From contig JAOZPG010000023.1 in assembly GCA_029932855.1 (NCBI GenBank), forward strand, positions 1 to 32,016: a stretch of DNA of 32,016 nt, written 5' to 3'. The position numbers were made by a program, and so were the translations under genes. Positions 25,184 to 32,016 of this stretch are shown in pieces. The DNA comes from Bacteroidales bacterium (GTDB lineage: Bacteria; Bacteroidota; Bacteroidia; Bacteroidales; VadinHA17). The notes beneath the pieces were generated by a model, which saw nothing but the letters and a program-made list of their open reading frames with translations, was not told the origin of the DNA and ran no database searches. How positions within the stretch are numbered: position 1 is the stretch's first letter; each line of letters opens with the position of its first letter.

Positions 25184-25958
25184 TAAAGTCATCCCCATCC
25201 ATCCAGGCAGGGAATTTCTTACGAAAATCAATTAGCTTATCCATGCTGAGGCTGACAGATTCAAAAGATTCCCCGCTGCCCTTTGTACTGCTTATTATCT
25301 TGCCACGAGGATCAATAATAACACTGTCACCCGAGTAGGATATCCCATTAGCATCTTTACCTGTCCTGTTCACCCCAACAACATACGACTGGTTCTCAAG
25401 GGCCCTGGCAATCAATAGGGACGACCATACATTTCTTCTGCTGTCAGGCCAGTTTGCCACGTAGACAAGTATGTCATAATCATTCCTGTTACGGGCCCAG
25501 ACAGGGAATCTCAGGTCGTAACAAATAAGAGGCCTTATCCTCCACCCCGAAAGCCGGCATATCAGTTTTTGTTTGCCGGATGCATAATGATGGTTTTCTT
25601 CTCCCATCCTGAAAAGATGGCGCTTATCATAATAGCTGAACTCTCCTGTGGGAGTCATCCATATAAAACGGTTATATATCTTAGATCCTTCCCTTATCAC
25701 CAGGCTCCCTGCAACAACTACATCCCAGTCTCCTGCTTTCTCCCTCATCCACCTGACACTGTCTCCATCCATGCTTTCCGCCAGTCTCCCGGGATTCATT
25801 GTAAAACCGGTAGTAAACATTTCAGGAAGTATCAACAGGCTGGAATCAGGCTTTCCACTACCCACCATTATCTCTATCTTCTTTTTATTAGCGACAGGAT
25901 CTTCCCAGATAATATTGTACTGTAAAAAACTTATGTTCAGATTTTTGTTCACTGCCAA
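25173..25958 (-). CDS. Nitrilase-superfamily amidohydrolase (omega-amidase/YafV-like)
   Basis: A 261-residue carbon-nitrogen hydrolase. The catalytic triad is clear: E46 in ILPEMFTTGF, K112 in YYDKRHLFRMGEE and C146 in PLICYDLRFPVW; the second glutamate E120 is also kept. The length, the TGFTMNP segment and the ANWPDSRRNVWSSLLIARAL-EN region (about 168-189) fit the YafV/Nit2 branch, known for hydrolysing 2-oxoglutaramate or 2-oxosuccinamate to the oxoacid and ammonia. That would be a repair or glutamine-transaminase salvage role. It is encoded alone on the minus strand, overlapping the end of the FAD dehydrogenase gene. The promoter would lie within 25959-26048, where no consensus is clear, so readthrough past the upstream terminator is possible. 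Confidence 0.86.
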   Translation of the reverse strand: MAVNKNLNISFLQYNIIWEDPVANKKKIEIMVGSGKPDSSLLILPEMFTTGFTMNPGRLAESMDGDSVRWMREKAGDWDVVVAGSLVIREGSKIYNRFIWMTPTGEFSYYDKRHLFRMGEENHHYASGKQKLICRLSGWRIRPLICYDLRFPVWARNRNDYDILVYVANWPDSRRNVWSSLLIARALENQSYVVGVNRTGKDANGISYSGDSVIIDPRGKIISSTKGSGESFESVSLSMDKLIDFRKKFPAWMDGDDFTIL

Positions 25959-25994
25959 ATATTTTATTTCAGCCGGACAACAGGCCTGGACTTC

Positions 25995-26024
25995 AAAAAA
26001 AAAGATCCAAAAGCATGGATCTTT
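25995..26024 (-). terminator. Intrinsic terminator after the unknown membrane-anchored gene
   Basis: On the minus strand AAAGATCCA, loop TGCTTT, TGGATCTTT forms a perfect 9-bp stem. With the last three stem bases included, nine T in a row end the structure. It starts 24 bases after the stop of the 386-residue gene and separates it from the nitrilase gene. Confidence 0.87.
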
Positions 26025-26048
26025 AAACTAAAAATATCCTTACAGGAC

Positions 26049-27209
26049 TTATTCAGCTTCTGTATTATGAATATGCTGCTCCAGGATACTACTCATCAAC
26101 GGCCTGTAATATTCCCAGAAAAACTTTCTCCTGTCAGATGGCCTTTCAGAATAAAAAAGGTAAGGAGCTATTTTTTCAATACCATCAAAGTAAGCAAGTA
26201 TAGGCTTAACCTGGTTATCTGCAAAGTCTCCTGCAAAATAGAAATATGGCGCACTGCCCGAACTACCTATTATTGCCGGGAACTCATCCGGAATAAAATT
26301 ATTAAGTAATATTGAATCACCTACTGAGTTGGTATGTATCTTAAAACTGGCAAGCTCAATATTATTACCAGGCTCTACAATCTCAAACCAGTATGGATAA
26401 TTTATTTTATAAGGGACATTATATTTCTCCATAGCTGCTTTTGAGCTATATATATATGGTACTTCCATATCCAGGTGTTCCTGGTTTTCAAGAACAACAA
26501 CCCTGTCGTTATACTGAACCAGCACAATACCTGATTTAGTGAATTCCCAGGCTTTACCGTATTGTTTGTTATACAGTCTCAATATCCATTCAGGAAAATC
26601 AGGATTAACAATTGTATCAAGCGATTCATAATACCTTCCAAGCCACCCTGTCCAGTGCACATCAAGAAGATCTTCAAGCTTGCTTCTTTCAAGATCGGGA
26701 GTAGGAAAAGCCAACACATTCGATTCGGCAATTATCAATTTATCCCTGTCTTTCATTTCCTTAAGTAGCAGATAGTCATTATTTAAGAGACCACCGTAAA
26801 TCTTTCGCGACCTCCTGTTTTTATTTATTCCCTGGTACCAATCATTAAAATAAACACCATAAGTATCTGTAAAATATGCCCCGTCATAGTCTTCAGCCAT
26901 CTCAATTATTTGTGCAAGGCGGATTCTTTTAATTTCATATTGCCTGTTTCTCACCGGCTTTAATGGGAAAAAACCAAAATAATCCTTGGCATAGAGGTAC
27001 CTCCTGTTATTGGCTTTTACATATTTATCATGATTAAGTATCCAGTTAAAAGATCTGTGTTTCTGGCGTTCCAGGTCAGGAACCGTTTTGTCGAGTATCA
27101 GCATATTGATTACTTCCTTATGCTGAAAGGTCCATTTAAACAAGCCTATCACCGGCAGGATCAAAACAAGAATTACAAAGAACAGAAAAACTTTGAATGA
27201 TTTACTCAT
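26049..27209 (-). CDS. Membrane-anchored protein of unknown function
   Basis: A 386-residue protein I do not recognise. It has one N-terminal membrane segment (residues 6-24, KVFLFFVILVLILPVIGLF), no lipobox and no cleavage site, so the bulk should face the periplasm or cytoplasm as one soluble domain. Notable segments are NWILNHDKYVKANNRRYLYA (55-74), AEDYDGAYFTDTYGVYFNDW (105-124), GGLLNNDYLLLKEMKDRDKL followed by IIAESNVLAFPT (139-170), and DVHWTGWLGRYYES (183-196). The alternation resembles an alpha/beta Rossmann-like or amidotransferase-like fold, but no catalytic motif is seen. It is rich in Tyr, Trp, Asp and Asn, as in carbohydrate-binding proteins. It is monocistronic, with its own terminator. 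Confidence 0.8.
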   Translation of the reverse strand: MSKSFKVFLFFVILVLILPVIGLFKWTFQHKEVINMLILDKTVPDLERQKHRSFNWILNHDKYVKANNRRYLYAKDYFGFFPLKPVRNRQYEIKRIRLAQIIEMAEDYDGAYFTDTYGVYFNDWYQGINKNRRSRKIYGGLLNNDYLLLKEMKDRDKLIIAESNVLAFPTPDLERSKLEDLLDVHWTGWLGRYYESLDTIVNPDFPEWILRLYNKQYGKAWEFTKSGIVLVQYNDRVVVLENQEHLDMEVPYIYSSKAAMEKYNVPYKINYPYWFEIVEPGNNIELASFKIHTNSVGDSILLNNFIPDEFPAIIGSSGSAPYFYFAGDFADNQVKPILAYFDGIEKIAPYLFYSERPSDRRKFFWEYYRPLMSSILEQHIHNTEAE

Positions 27210-27474
27210 TTTATTTAAATGTTTGGATAAACCTAATATAGGATTCTTATTGTTATATTCTTCAAAGCATAAATGTATTAAAATAATTTCAAGAAAAAAA
27301 AATTTAATAAAACAAGAACTTTAAGCTCTGTATATGATTTCTTTTTGTTAATGATCCTTCAATAGCTAAAAACGCTGAAAGAAACAGAAAATTACATATT
27401 TCCCAACAAAATACTTCATGAAACTGGCTCCTTCGTAAGCCACAAATTAGCCTGGCATAATAACTCATATCGTT

Positions 27475-28155
27475 TTATCCCAGCTCACTTAATATCTTTA
27501 CAATATCCATACTTATTATCCTTACATGCCTTCCTTCAAGCTCAATAATTTTGTCATGCTTGAATTCATTGATGGTCCTTATAAAACTCTCTTTGGTCGT
27601 CCCGGCCAGCTCTGCGAGTTCAAGCCTTGTTAAAGGAAAATCAAATTCATCTTTTTTATATATCTCTGTGGAAAAATATAATAAGACTTCAGCAATTCTT
27701 CCGGGTAACTGTTTATGCGACAGGCTCATCATCCTGTCTATAAGATATATCCCATCTTTACTTATCTTTTTTATCATGGCCATGGCCATATTGCCATTTT
27801 CCTGAAGTACCGATACAAAACTGGCATAATCAATTATCAGTATCTTTACTTCATCAATCGCAGAAGCAGAATATCTATAGATACTATCTCCAAATACCGA
27901 ATAATAACTTACAAAATCACCACTGGTAAGAGTTTTAAGACTTAGAATTTTATTATTCCTTCCTTCCTTAAATATGCGTATCAGGCCCGACACAATAAAC
28001 ATCAGATGTGATGTCCTGGTGTTCTGCTTAAAAAGCACATCCCTGTTATGGTATTCCACCAGATTGCAATTGGCAATTATCAGCTCTTTTTGCTTATCGG
28101 TCAGATAGCGGAAAAACCATGCATCATCAAGTATATTTTCTAATTCTTCTTTCAT
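27475..28155 (-). CDS. Crp/Fnr-family transcriptional regulator
   Basis: A 226-residue regulator with an N-terminal cyclic-nucleotide-binding-type beta-roll (about residues 15-135; HLMFIVSGLIRIFKEG, then LTSGDFVSYYSVFGD) and a C-terminal winged helix (about 148-222; FPLTRLELAELAGTTKESFI, then RTINEFKHDKIIELEGRHV). The roll lacks the canonical RxSxxE cAMP contact set, and there is no N-terminal cysteine cluster as in Fnr, so the signal is unknown. Redox, nitric oxide or a small-molecule ligand are possible. It is divergent from the response regulator gene with a 276-base spacer. Control of the neighbouring fermentation or phosphate genes is only a guess. Confidence 0.92.
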   Translation of the reverse strand: MKEELENILDDAWFFRYLTDKQKELIIANCNLVEYHNRDVLFKQNTRTSHLMFIVSGLIRIFKEGRNNKILSLKTLTSGDFVSYYSVFGDSIYRYSASAIDEVKILIIDYASFVSVLQENGNMAMAMIKKISKDGIYLIDRMMSLSHKQLPGRIAEVLLYFSTEIYKKDEFDFPLTRLELAELAGTTKESFIRTINEFKHDKIIELEGRHVRIISMDIVKILSELG

Positions 28156-28235
28156 GACTATTAAATCGTGTTAATATACAACATAAAAGTAATAAAAAAA
28201 TGATTAAGATGATCTGCCTCCCTGTTTTTCGATGA

Positions 28236-28253
28236 CCTATATCACCTATATCA
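28236..28253. repeat. Tandem 9-base repeat in the crp/response regulator spacer
   Basis: CCTATATCA occurs twice in direct succession (28236-28244, 28245-28253), followed by the related TATAATCTATCTCATCT. It lies about 80 bases upstream of the Crp-family start. Direct repeats near one helical turn can be regulator sites, but chance slippage is as likely. Confidence 0.4.
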
Positions 28254-28431
28254 TATAATCTATCTCATCTAAACTTATCTAACAAAATTACTCAACAAAC
28301 GTAAATTTATATATAAAATCAAAAGGCATGAAACGTCCATTATAATATTTTCATTAGTATCACAAAGGTGAATGAAAATAATATTATGCTAAGTTACATA
28401 AGGCCAAATTATAAAATGTAATCACTTTCTT

Positions 28432-28818
28432 ATGAATCTATCAAATAAACAAAAGATACTGGTAATTGATGACTCATCAACAAATATTGTCTTACTTGAC
28501 GCTCTTCTGCAACGTGAAGGTTATGAGGTGATTACATCTCTTGGTGCAAAAGAGGGACTTAAATATGTTGAGTCCATGAAGCCGGATCTCATACTACTGG
28601 ACCTCCTGATGCCTGAAGTGAATGGTTTCGATTTTATGAAAACCTTCAATAAGATGGAGCTTGAAAAAGAGATACCTGTTATAATAATTTCTGCCGTGGG
28701 TACAAGCGAGAATAAAAAAATCAGCAAGGAGCTCGGGGCAACAAATTTTGTAAGCAAACCTGTTGATATACCGGCCCTGTTAAATCTTATTAACAACACC
28801 ATCCCGGCAGCAGTGTAA
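28432..28818 (+). CDS. Stand-alone response regulator receiver (CheY-like)
   Basis: A 128-residue single receiver domain without an output domain. The acidic pocket D13-D14 (VIDDSS), the phosphorylation site D57 (LILLDLLMPEVNG), S87 (IIISAVG) and K109 (FVSKPVD) are all in place, so phosphorylation is expected. No histidine kinase is in the window; the partner must be encoded elsewhere. It lies between the Crp regulator (divergent) and the phosphate transporter (same strand, 253 bases downstream). Single-domain regulators act by protein contact, for example in phosphorelays or on motility or stress switches; which applies here is unknown. Confidence 0.93.
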   Translation: MNLSNKQKILVIDDSSTNIVLLDALLQREGYEVITSLGAKEGLKYVESMKPDLILLDLLMPEVNGFDFMKTFNKMELEKEIPVIIISAVGTSENKKISKELGATNFVSKPVDIPALLNLINNTIPAAV

Positions 28819-29071
28819 TCAATCTACTCCCTATAACATATATTAATCCATCTCCCGGCTACAGAACATTTTTGAGCAATTATATCATGTTCATAAATAA
28901 TCTGTATTTTCTCTTTTCAATACGAAAGATTTAATATTACTTTAAAGCTATTATTAAACACTGGTGACTGCGAGCTCTCTTTAATACTTTATTAAATGTC
29001 AAAGCTTACGGACTCACTGAAAGAAAAACATTAATTAGGGTAAGTTTCAACTTAATTAAATTATTTTTTCA

Positions 29072-31348
29072 ATGGAAACCTACTATCTGGTATTTGTAAT
29101 TATACTATTTGCTTTAGCCATTTCAGACCTGATAGTTGGGGTAAGCAATGATGCTGTAAACTTCCTTAATTCTTCTATCGGCTCTAAAGCCGCTCCTTTC
29201 AGAACTATCATGATTGTTGCAGCCCTGGGTATTCTTGTGGGAGCGACCTTTTCATCAGGAATGATGGAGGTAGCACGTAAAGGAATATTTCATCCCGACC
29301 AGTTCTATTTCAGTGAGATAATGGTTCTGTTCCTGGCTGTTATGATGACAGACATATTGCTGCTGGACGTATTTAACACATACGGACTTCCTACATCCAC
29401 AACAGTTTCCATTGTTTTTGAATTGCTGGGGGCTGCTGTGGCTGTTTCTCTTATTAAAATTGCATCTACAGATGGAGATGCCGGTGCTCTGGCTGATTAT
29501 ATTAATACCTCCAAGGCACTTGCAATCATATTTGGTATATTGATCTCGGTAGTAGTTGCCTTTACTATCGGGGCCCTGGTACAATACATGACAAGGATTA
29601 TATTTTCCTTCAATTATACAAGATCATTCAGGTTTTTTGGAGCAATATGGGGTGGGTTTGCTATAACTGCTATAACCTACTTCATACTTATTAAGGGTAT
29701 CAGGGGCTCTACATTTGCCACTATAGAAATGGCAAACGGAGAAATATTAAGGGAATGGATACTCAACAAATCATTTATTATCCTTGGACTAAGCCTGCTT
29801 GGCTGGACAATCATCCTGCAGTTGCTAATGAGTTTATTCCGTATAAATATTTTAAAGCTTATTGTTCTTATTGGAACATTTGCACTTGCCATGGCTTTTG
29901 CCGGTAACGACCTTGTAAACTTCATAGGCGTACCCCTTGCCGGGTTTGAATCATATAAAGCCTTCATTGCTTCGGGTAATGAACCCGGACAACTTGTTAT
30001 GCGGGCTCTTAGCGAACCGGTACAAACCCCGACTATCTTTCTTCTGATTGCCGGATTTATCATGGTAATTACCCTCTGGGTCTCAAGAAAGGCCAGGTCT
30101 GTAACAGCTACAACCCTCGACCTGAGCAGACAGGACGAAGGTGCAGAACGATTTGAATCTACATATCTGTCCAGGGCATTTGTCAGGCAGTTTATTACTA
30201 TTGGTAATGCTATCCGATATATTATTCCACAAAAAGGCCAGACCTGGGTTAACAGAAGGTTTGACCGCGTCAGTTATGAACAGATGAAAGAAGAGAAAGG
30301 CGTTTCATTTGACCTTTTAAGAGCATCTGTGAACCTTGTTGTTGCAAGCATACTGATCGCTATAGGAACTTCTTTCAAGCTTCCTCTTTCAACAACATAT
30401 GTAACATTTATGGTAGCCATGGGAACCTCCCTGGCCGACAGGGCATGGGGAAGAGAAAGTGCTGTTTACAGGATATCAGGTGTGATCACAGTTGTTACAG
30501 GATGGTTCTTCACTGCCATGGTGGCTTTTACTGTTTCAGCAATAATTGCCACGCTGGTTTATTTTGGAGGCATGGTTGTAATTGTTATCCTGGTTGCGCT
30601 AACGGTTTTATTTATATACAGGACTCAGATCATTCATAAAAACAGGGAAAATAATAAAAAGCCGGTTGATATCGGGAACCTCAATGAATCACTTAACCTT
30701 GAGAACATATCAGCATCCTGTGAATCCAACATTGTTGCAGTTTTAAAAGATGTATTAATTCAGTATAGAAAATCTATCGAAAGTATTGTTAGTGAAAACA
30801 GGAAAGAGATCAAGAATGTAAAAAAAGACATTCGTAAACTCAATACGGAAACCAAAGGACTGAAATCCAATTTACATGAAACTATACAAAGGCTTGAAGA
30901 AGACTCTATCGAAGGTGGACATTTCTATGTACAGGTACTGGATTACCTCAGGGAAACAGCTCACTGCCTGAGTTTTATTGCAGATCCTATTTTCACTCAT
31001 ATAGATAATAACCATCCGCCTTTATCAGAAAAACAGGTTGAAAGCATTTCAACTATTAGAGAAGATGTTTCCAAATTGCTTAATAAAACCATTGAGGTGA
31101 TCCGGGATAAGGACTATTCTGCGGTTGATGAGGTACTGGAAATGCAGGCAGAAATACTGGAAACAACGAAACAGGCAAGAAAGAAACTTATCAAATCCCT
31201 CAAAAAGGAGATCATCAGCACTAAGGCATCCCTGTTATACCTTGAAATTCTAAATGAATCAAAGAACCTTGTACTATACGTGATCAACCTCCTGAAATCT
31301 CAAAGAGACTTTGTACAGTACAACAATGAAAATGAGACCGTGCGTTAA
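29072..31348 (+). CDS. PiT-family inorganic phosphate transporter with PhoU-like C-terminal domain
   Basis: A 758-residue fusion. The first about 530 residues form a PiT carrier with both copies of the family signature in altered form: VSNDAVNFLNSSIGSKAAP (24-42) and AFAGNDLVNFIGVPLAGFES (about 276-295). About ten or more membrane segments are seen. A loop of about 70 mostly polar residues (about 342-410) lies in the middle. The cytoplasmic C-terminal 215 residues are helical and charged, with HFYVQVLDYLRETAHCLSFI and HIDNNHPPL (about 617-650), as in the PhoU-type tails of other Bacteroidota PiT proteins. The carrier moves phosphate or metal-phosphate with H+ or Na+; the tail probably regulates flux in cis. 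Confidence 0.94.
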   Translation: METYYLVFVIILFALAISDLIVGVSNDAVNFLNSSIGSKAAPFRTIMIVAALGILVGATFSSGMMEVARKGIFHPDQFYFSEIMVLFLAVMMTDILLLDVFNTYGLPTSTTVSIVFELLGAAVAVSLIKIASTDGDAGALADYINTSKALAIIFGILISVVVAFTIGALVQYMTRIIFSFNYTRSFRFFGAIWGGFAITAITYFILIKGIRGSTFATIEMANGEILREWILNKSFIILGLSLLGWTIILQLLMSLFRINILKLIVLIGTFALAMAFAGNDLVNFIGVPLAGFESYKAFIASGNEPGQLVMRALSEPVQTPTIFLLIAGFIMVITLWVSRKARSVTATTLDLSRQDEGAERFESTYLSRAFVRQFITIGNAIRYIIPQKGQTWVNRRFDRVSYEQMKEEKGVSFDLLRASVNLVVASILIAIGTSFKLPLSTTYVTFMVAMGTSLADRAWGRESAVYRISGVITVVTGWFFTAMVAFTVSAIIATLVYFGGMVVIVILVALTVLFIYRTQIIHKNRENNKKPVDIGNLNESLNLENISASCESNIVAVLKDVLIQYRKSIESIVSENRKEIKNVKKDIRKLNTETKGLKSNLHETIQRLEEDSIEGGHFYVQVLDYLRETAHCLSFIADPIFTHIDNNHPPLSEKQVESISTIREDVSKLLNKTIEVIRDKDYSAVDEVLEMQAEILETTKQARKKLIKSLKKEIISTKASLLYLEILNESKNLVLYVINLLKSQRDFVQYNNENETVR

Positions 31349-31453
31349 TAATCGGATCTCCCCCATATATATGAATGCTAAGTTAAGCCAGCCTGCAGGA
31401 TAAAGCGATTTCAATGCAAACATCAACAAGTCATTAAGCGTTTTTACGGGATT

Positions 31454-32016
31454 TTAGTCCATTTTAACAAAACTGCTTTTATACTCAATGTCTGAAGAAA
31501 TTATCTTTATAATATATAAACCTGCTTTTAAAGAGCCAATATTAACAAAAATGTCTGAGCCATTGTTTAGCTCATAATTCCTTTTTAAGATTAATTGTCC
31601 TGTCTGCGAATAAATTAAAATATTAATTCTTTCGTTGATTTCTTTGTTGAGACCTATATTAATAAACTTGCTTACAGGATTTGGATAAATACAAATTTCC
31701 TCCTTATCACTATCATTTATATTATTTGTAGTAACTATCGTGGTAAAATCCCATACTGCTGACCAGCTGCTCTCGCCTGCTGCGTTCTCTGATCGTACCC
31801 GCCAGTAATATTTTGTGCTGTTCGTTAGCTCGTTGGTGAAGCTATAGCTTGTTGTTGTCCCGGTGCTGCTGACTACGGTCGTTGTAAAATCCGACTGGGG
31901 AGATACTTCTACATTATAACTCGTAGCGCCACTTACTGCTTCCCATACCAGACTCGTTGTCAGGGATTCTCCTGTGGCATTGTTCGATGGACTTGTCTGG
32001 GTCGGTACTCCGGGTA
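31454..32016 (-). CDS. C-terminal part of a secreted protein: fibronectin type III domain and type IX sorting domain (5' end outside window)
   Basis: An uninterrupted minus-strand frame runs from the window edge to TAA at 31454-31456, ending SSFVKMD. The outer part is a fibronectin type III domain: SLVWEAVSGATSYNVEVS, then STKYYWRVRSENAAGESSWS and AVWDFTT. A short linker leads to a type A sorting domain of the type IX secretion system: IYPNPVSKFINIGL, INILIYSQTGQLIL, then the closing LKAGLYIIKIISSD. The product is exported through the Sec and type IX systems to the surface or medium, and the tail is removed by the sortase-like PorU. The catalytic or binding part lies beyond the right edge and cannot be named. 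Confidence 0.9.
   Translation of the reverse strand, partial: PGVPTQTSPSNNATGESLTTSLVWEAVSGATSYNVEVSPQSDFTTTVVSSTGTTTSYSFTNELTNSTKYYWRVRSENAAGESSWSAVWDFTTIVTTNNINDSDKEEICIYPNPVSKFINIGLNKEINERINILIYSQTGQLILKRNYELNNGSDIFVNIGSLKAGLYIIKIISSDIEYKSSFVKMD

Overview
The window reads as chromosomal DNA of an anaerobic or facultative, fermentative member of the Bacteroidota (Bacteroidales/Marinilabiliales-like). The evidence is AT-rich spacers, few Shine-Dalgarno sequences, promoters of the Bacteroides type (TTTG, about 20 bases, TAnnTTTG), a type IX secretion C-terminal sorting domain at the right edge, a PiT phosphate transporter fused to a PhoU-like tail, and the XRE regulator family common in this phylum. 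Nothing looks like a phage, integrative element, insertion sequence or CRISPR array.

Left part (1-5300). After the tail of a coiled-coil protein come three minus-strand genes: a short-chain dehydrogenase, a hotdog acyl-CoA thioesterase and a CDF zinc/cadmium exporter. A tRNA-Lys(TTT) follows with a good promoter and terminator, then a tandem family of short extragenic repeats. The overlapping pair pyrK-pyrD encodes the NAD-linked dihydroorotate dehydrogenase. A small XRE regulator follows, whose upstream DNA holds several copies of the palindrome TACAnnTGTA.

Middle (5264-16600). A very AT-rich spacer of about 1.2 kb separates the regulator from a complete tripartite RND efflux operon (adaptor, permease, TolC-like channel). 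Convergent to it are an acidic amino acid:cation symporter and, upstream of that, a two-gene unit with an outer-membrane barrel protein and an unusual exported lipoprotein that keeps the catalytic signature of glutamate racemase (MurI) but is about twice as long. I consider that protein the most novel item here.

Fermentation block (16600-26000). Five minus-strand genes, pta, a 3-hydroxyacyl-CoA dehydrogenase, ackA, ptb and buk, bring both acyl-phosphate routes for substrate-level ATP formation (acetate and butyrate or branched-chain acids) into one cluster. Divergent from it is a large FAD/Fe-S 2-hydroxyacid dehydrogenase of the YdiJ type, which overlaps tail-to-tail a nitrilase-fold omega-amidase-like gene. 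Both last enzymes could yield 2-oxoglutarate.

Right part (26000-32016). This holds a membrane-anchored protein I do not recognise with a strong terminator, a Crp/Fnr regulator, a stand-alone response regulator receiver, the PiT-PhoU phosphate transporter, and the C-terminal part of a secreted fibronectin-type III protein with a type IX sorting signal, cut by the window edge.

A possible thread is acidic amino acid use: racemase-like lipoprotein, Glu/Asp symporter, 2-hydroxyglutarate/2-oxoglutarate enzymes, and acetate/butyrate ATP formation. This is a hypothesis from gene content, not something the sequence proves.
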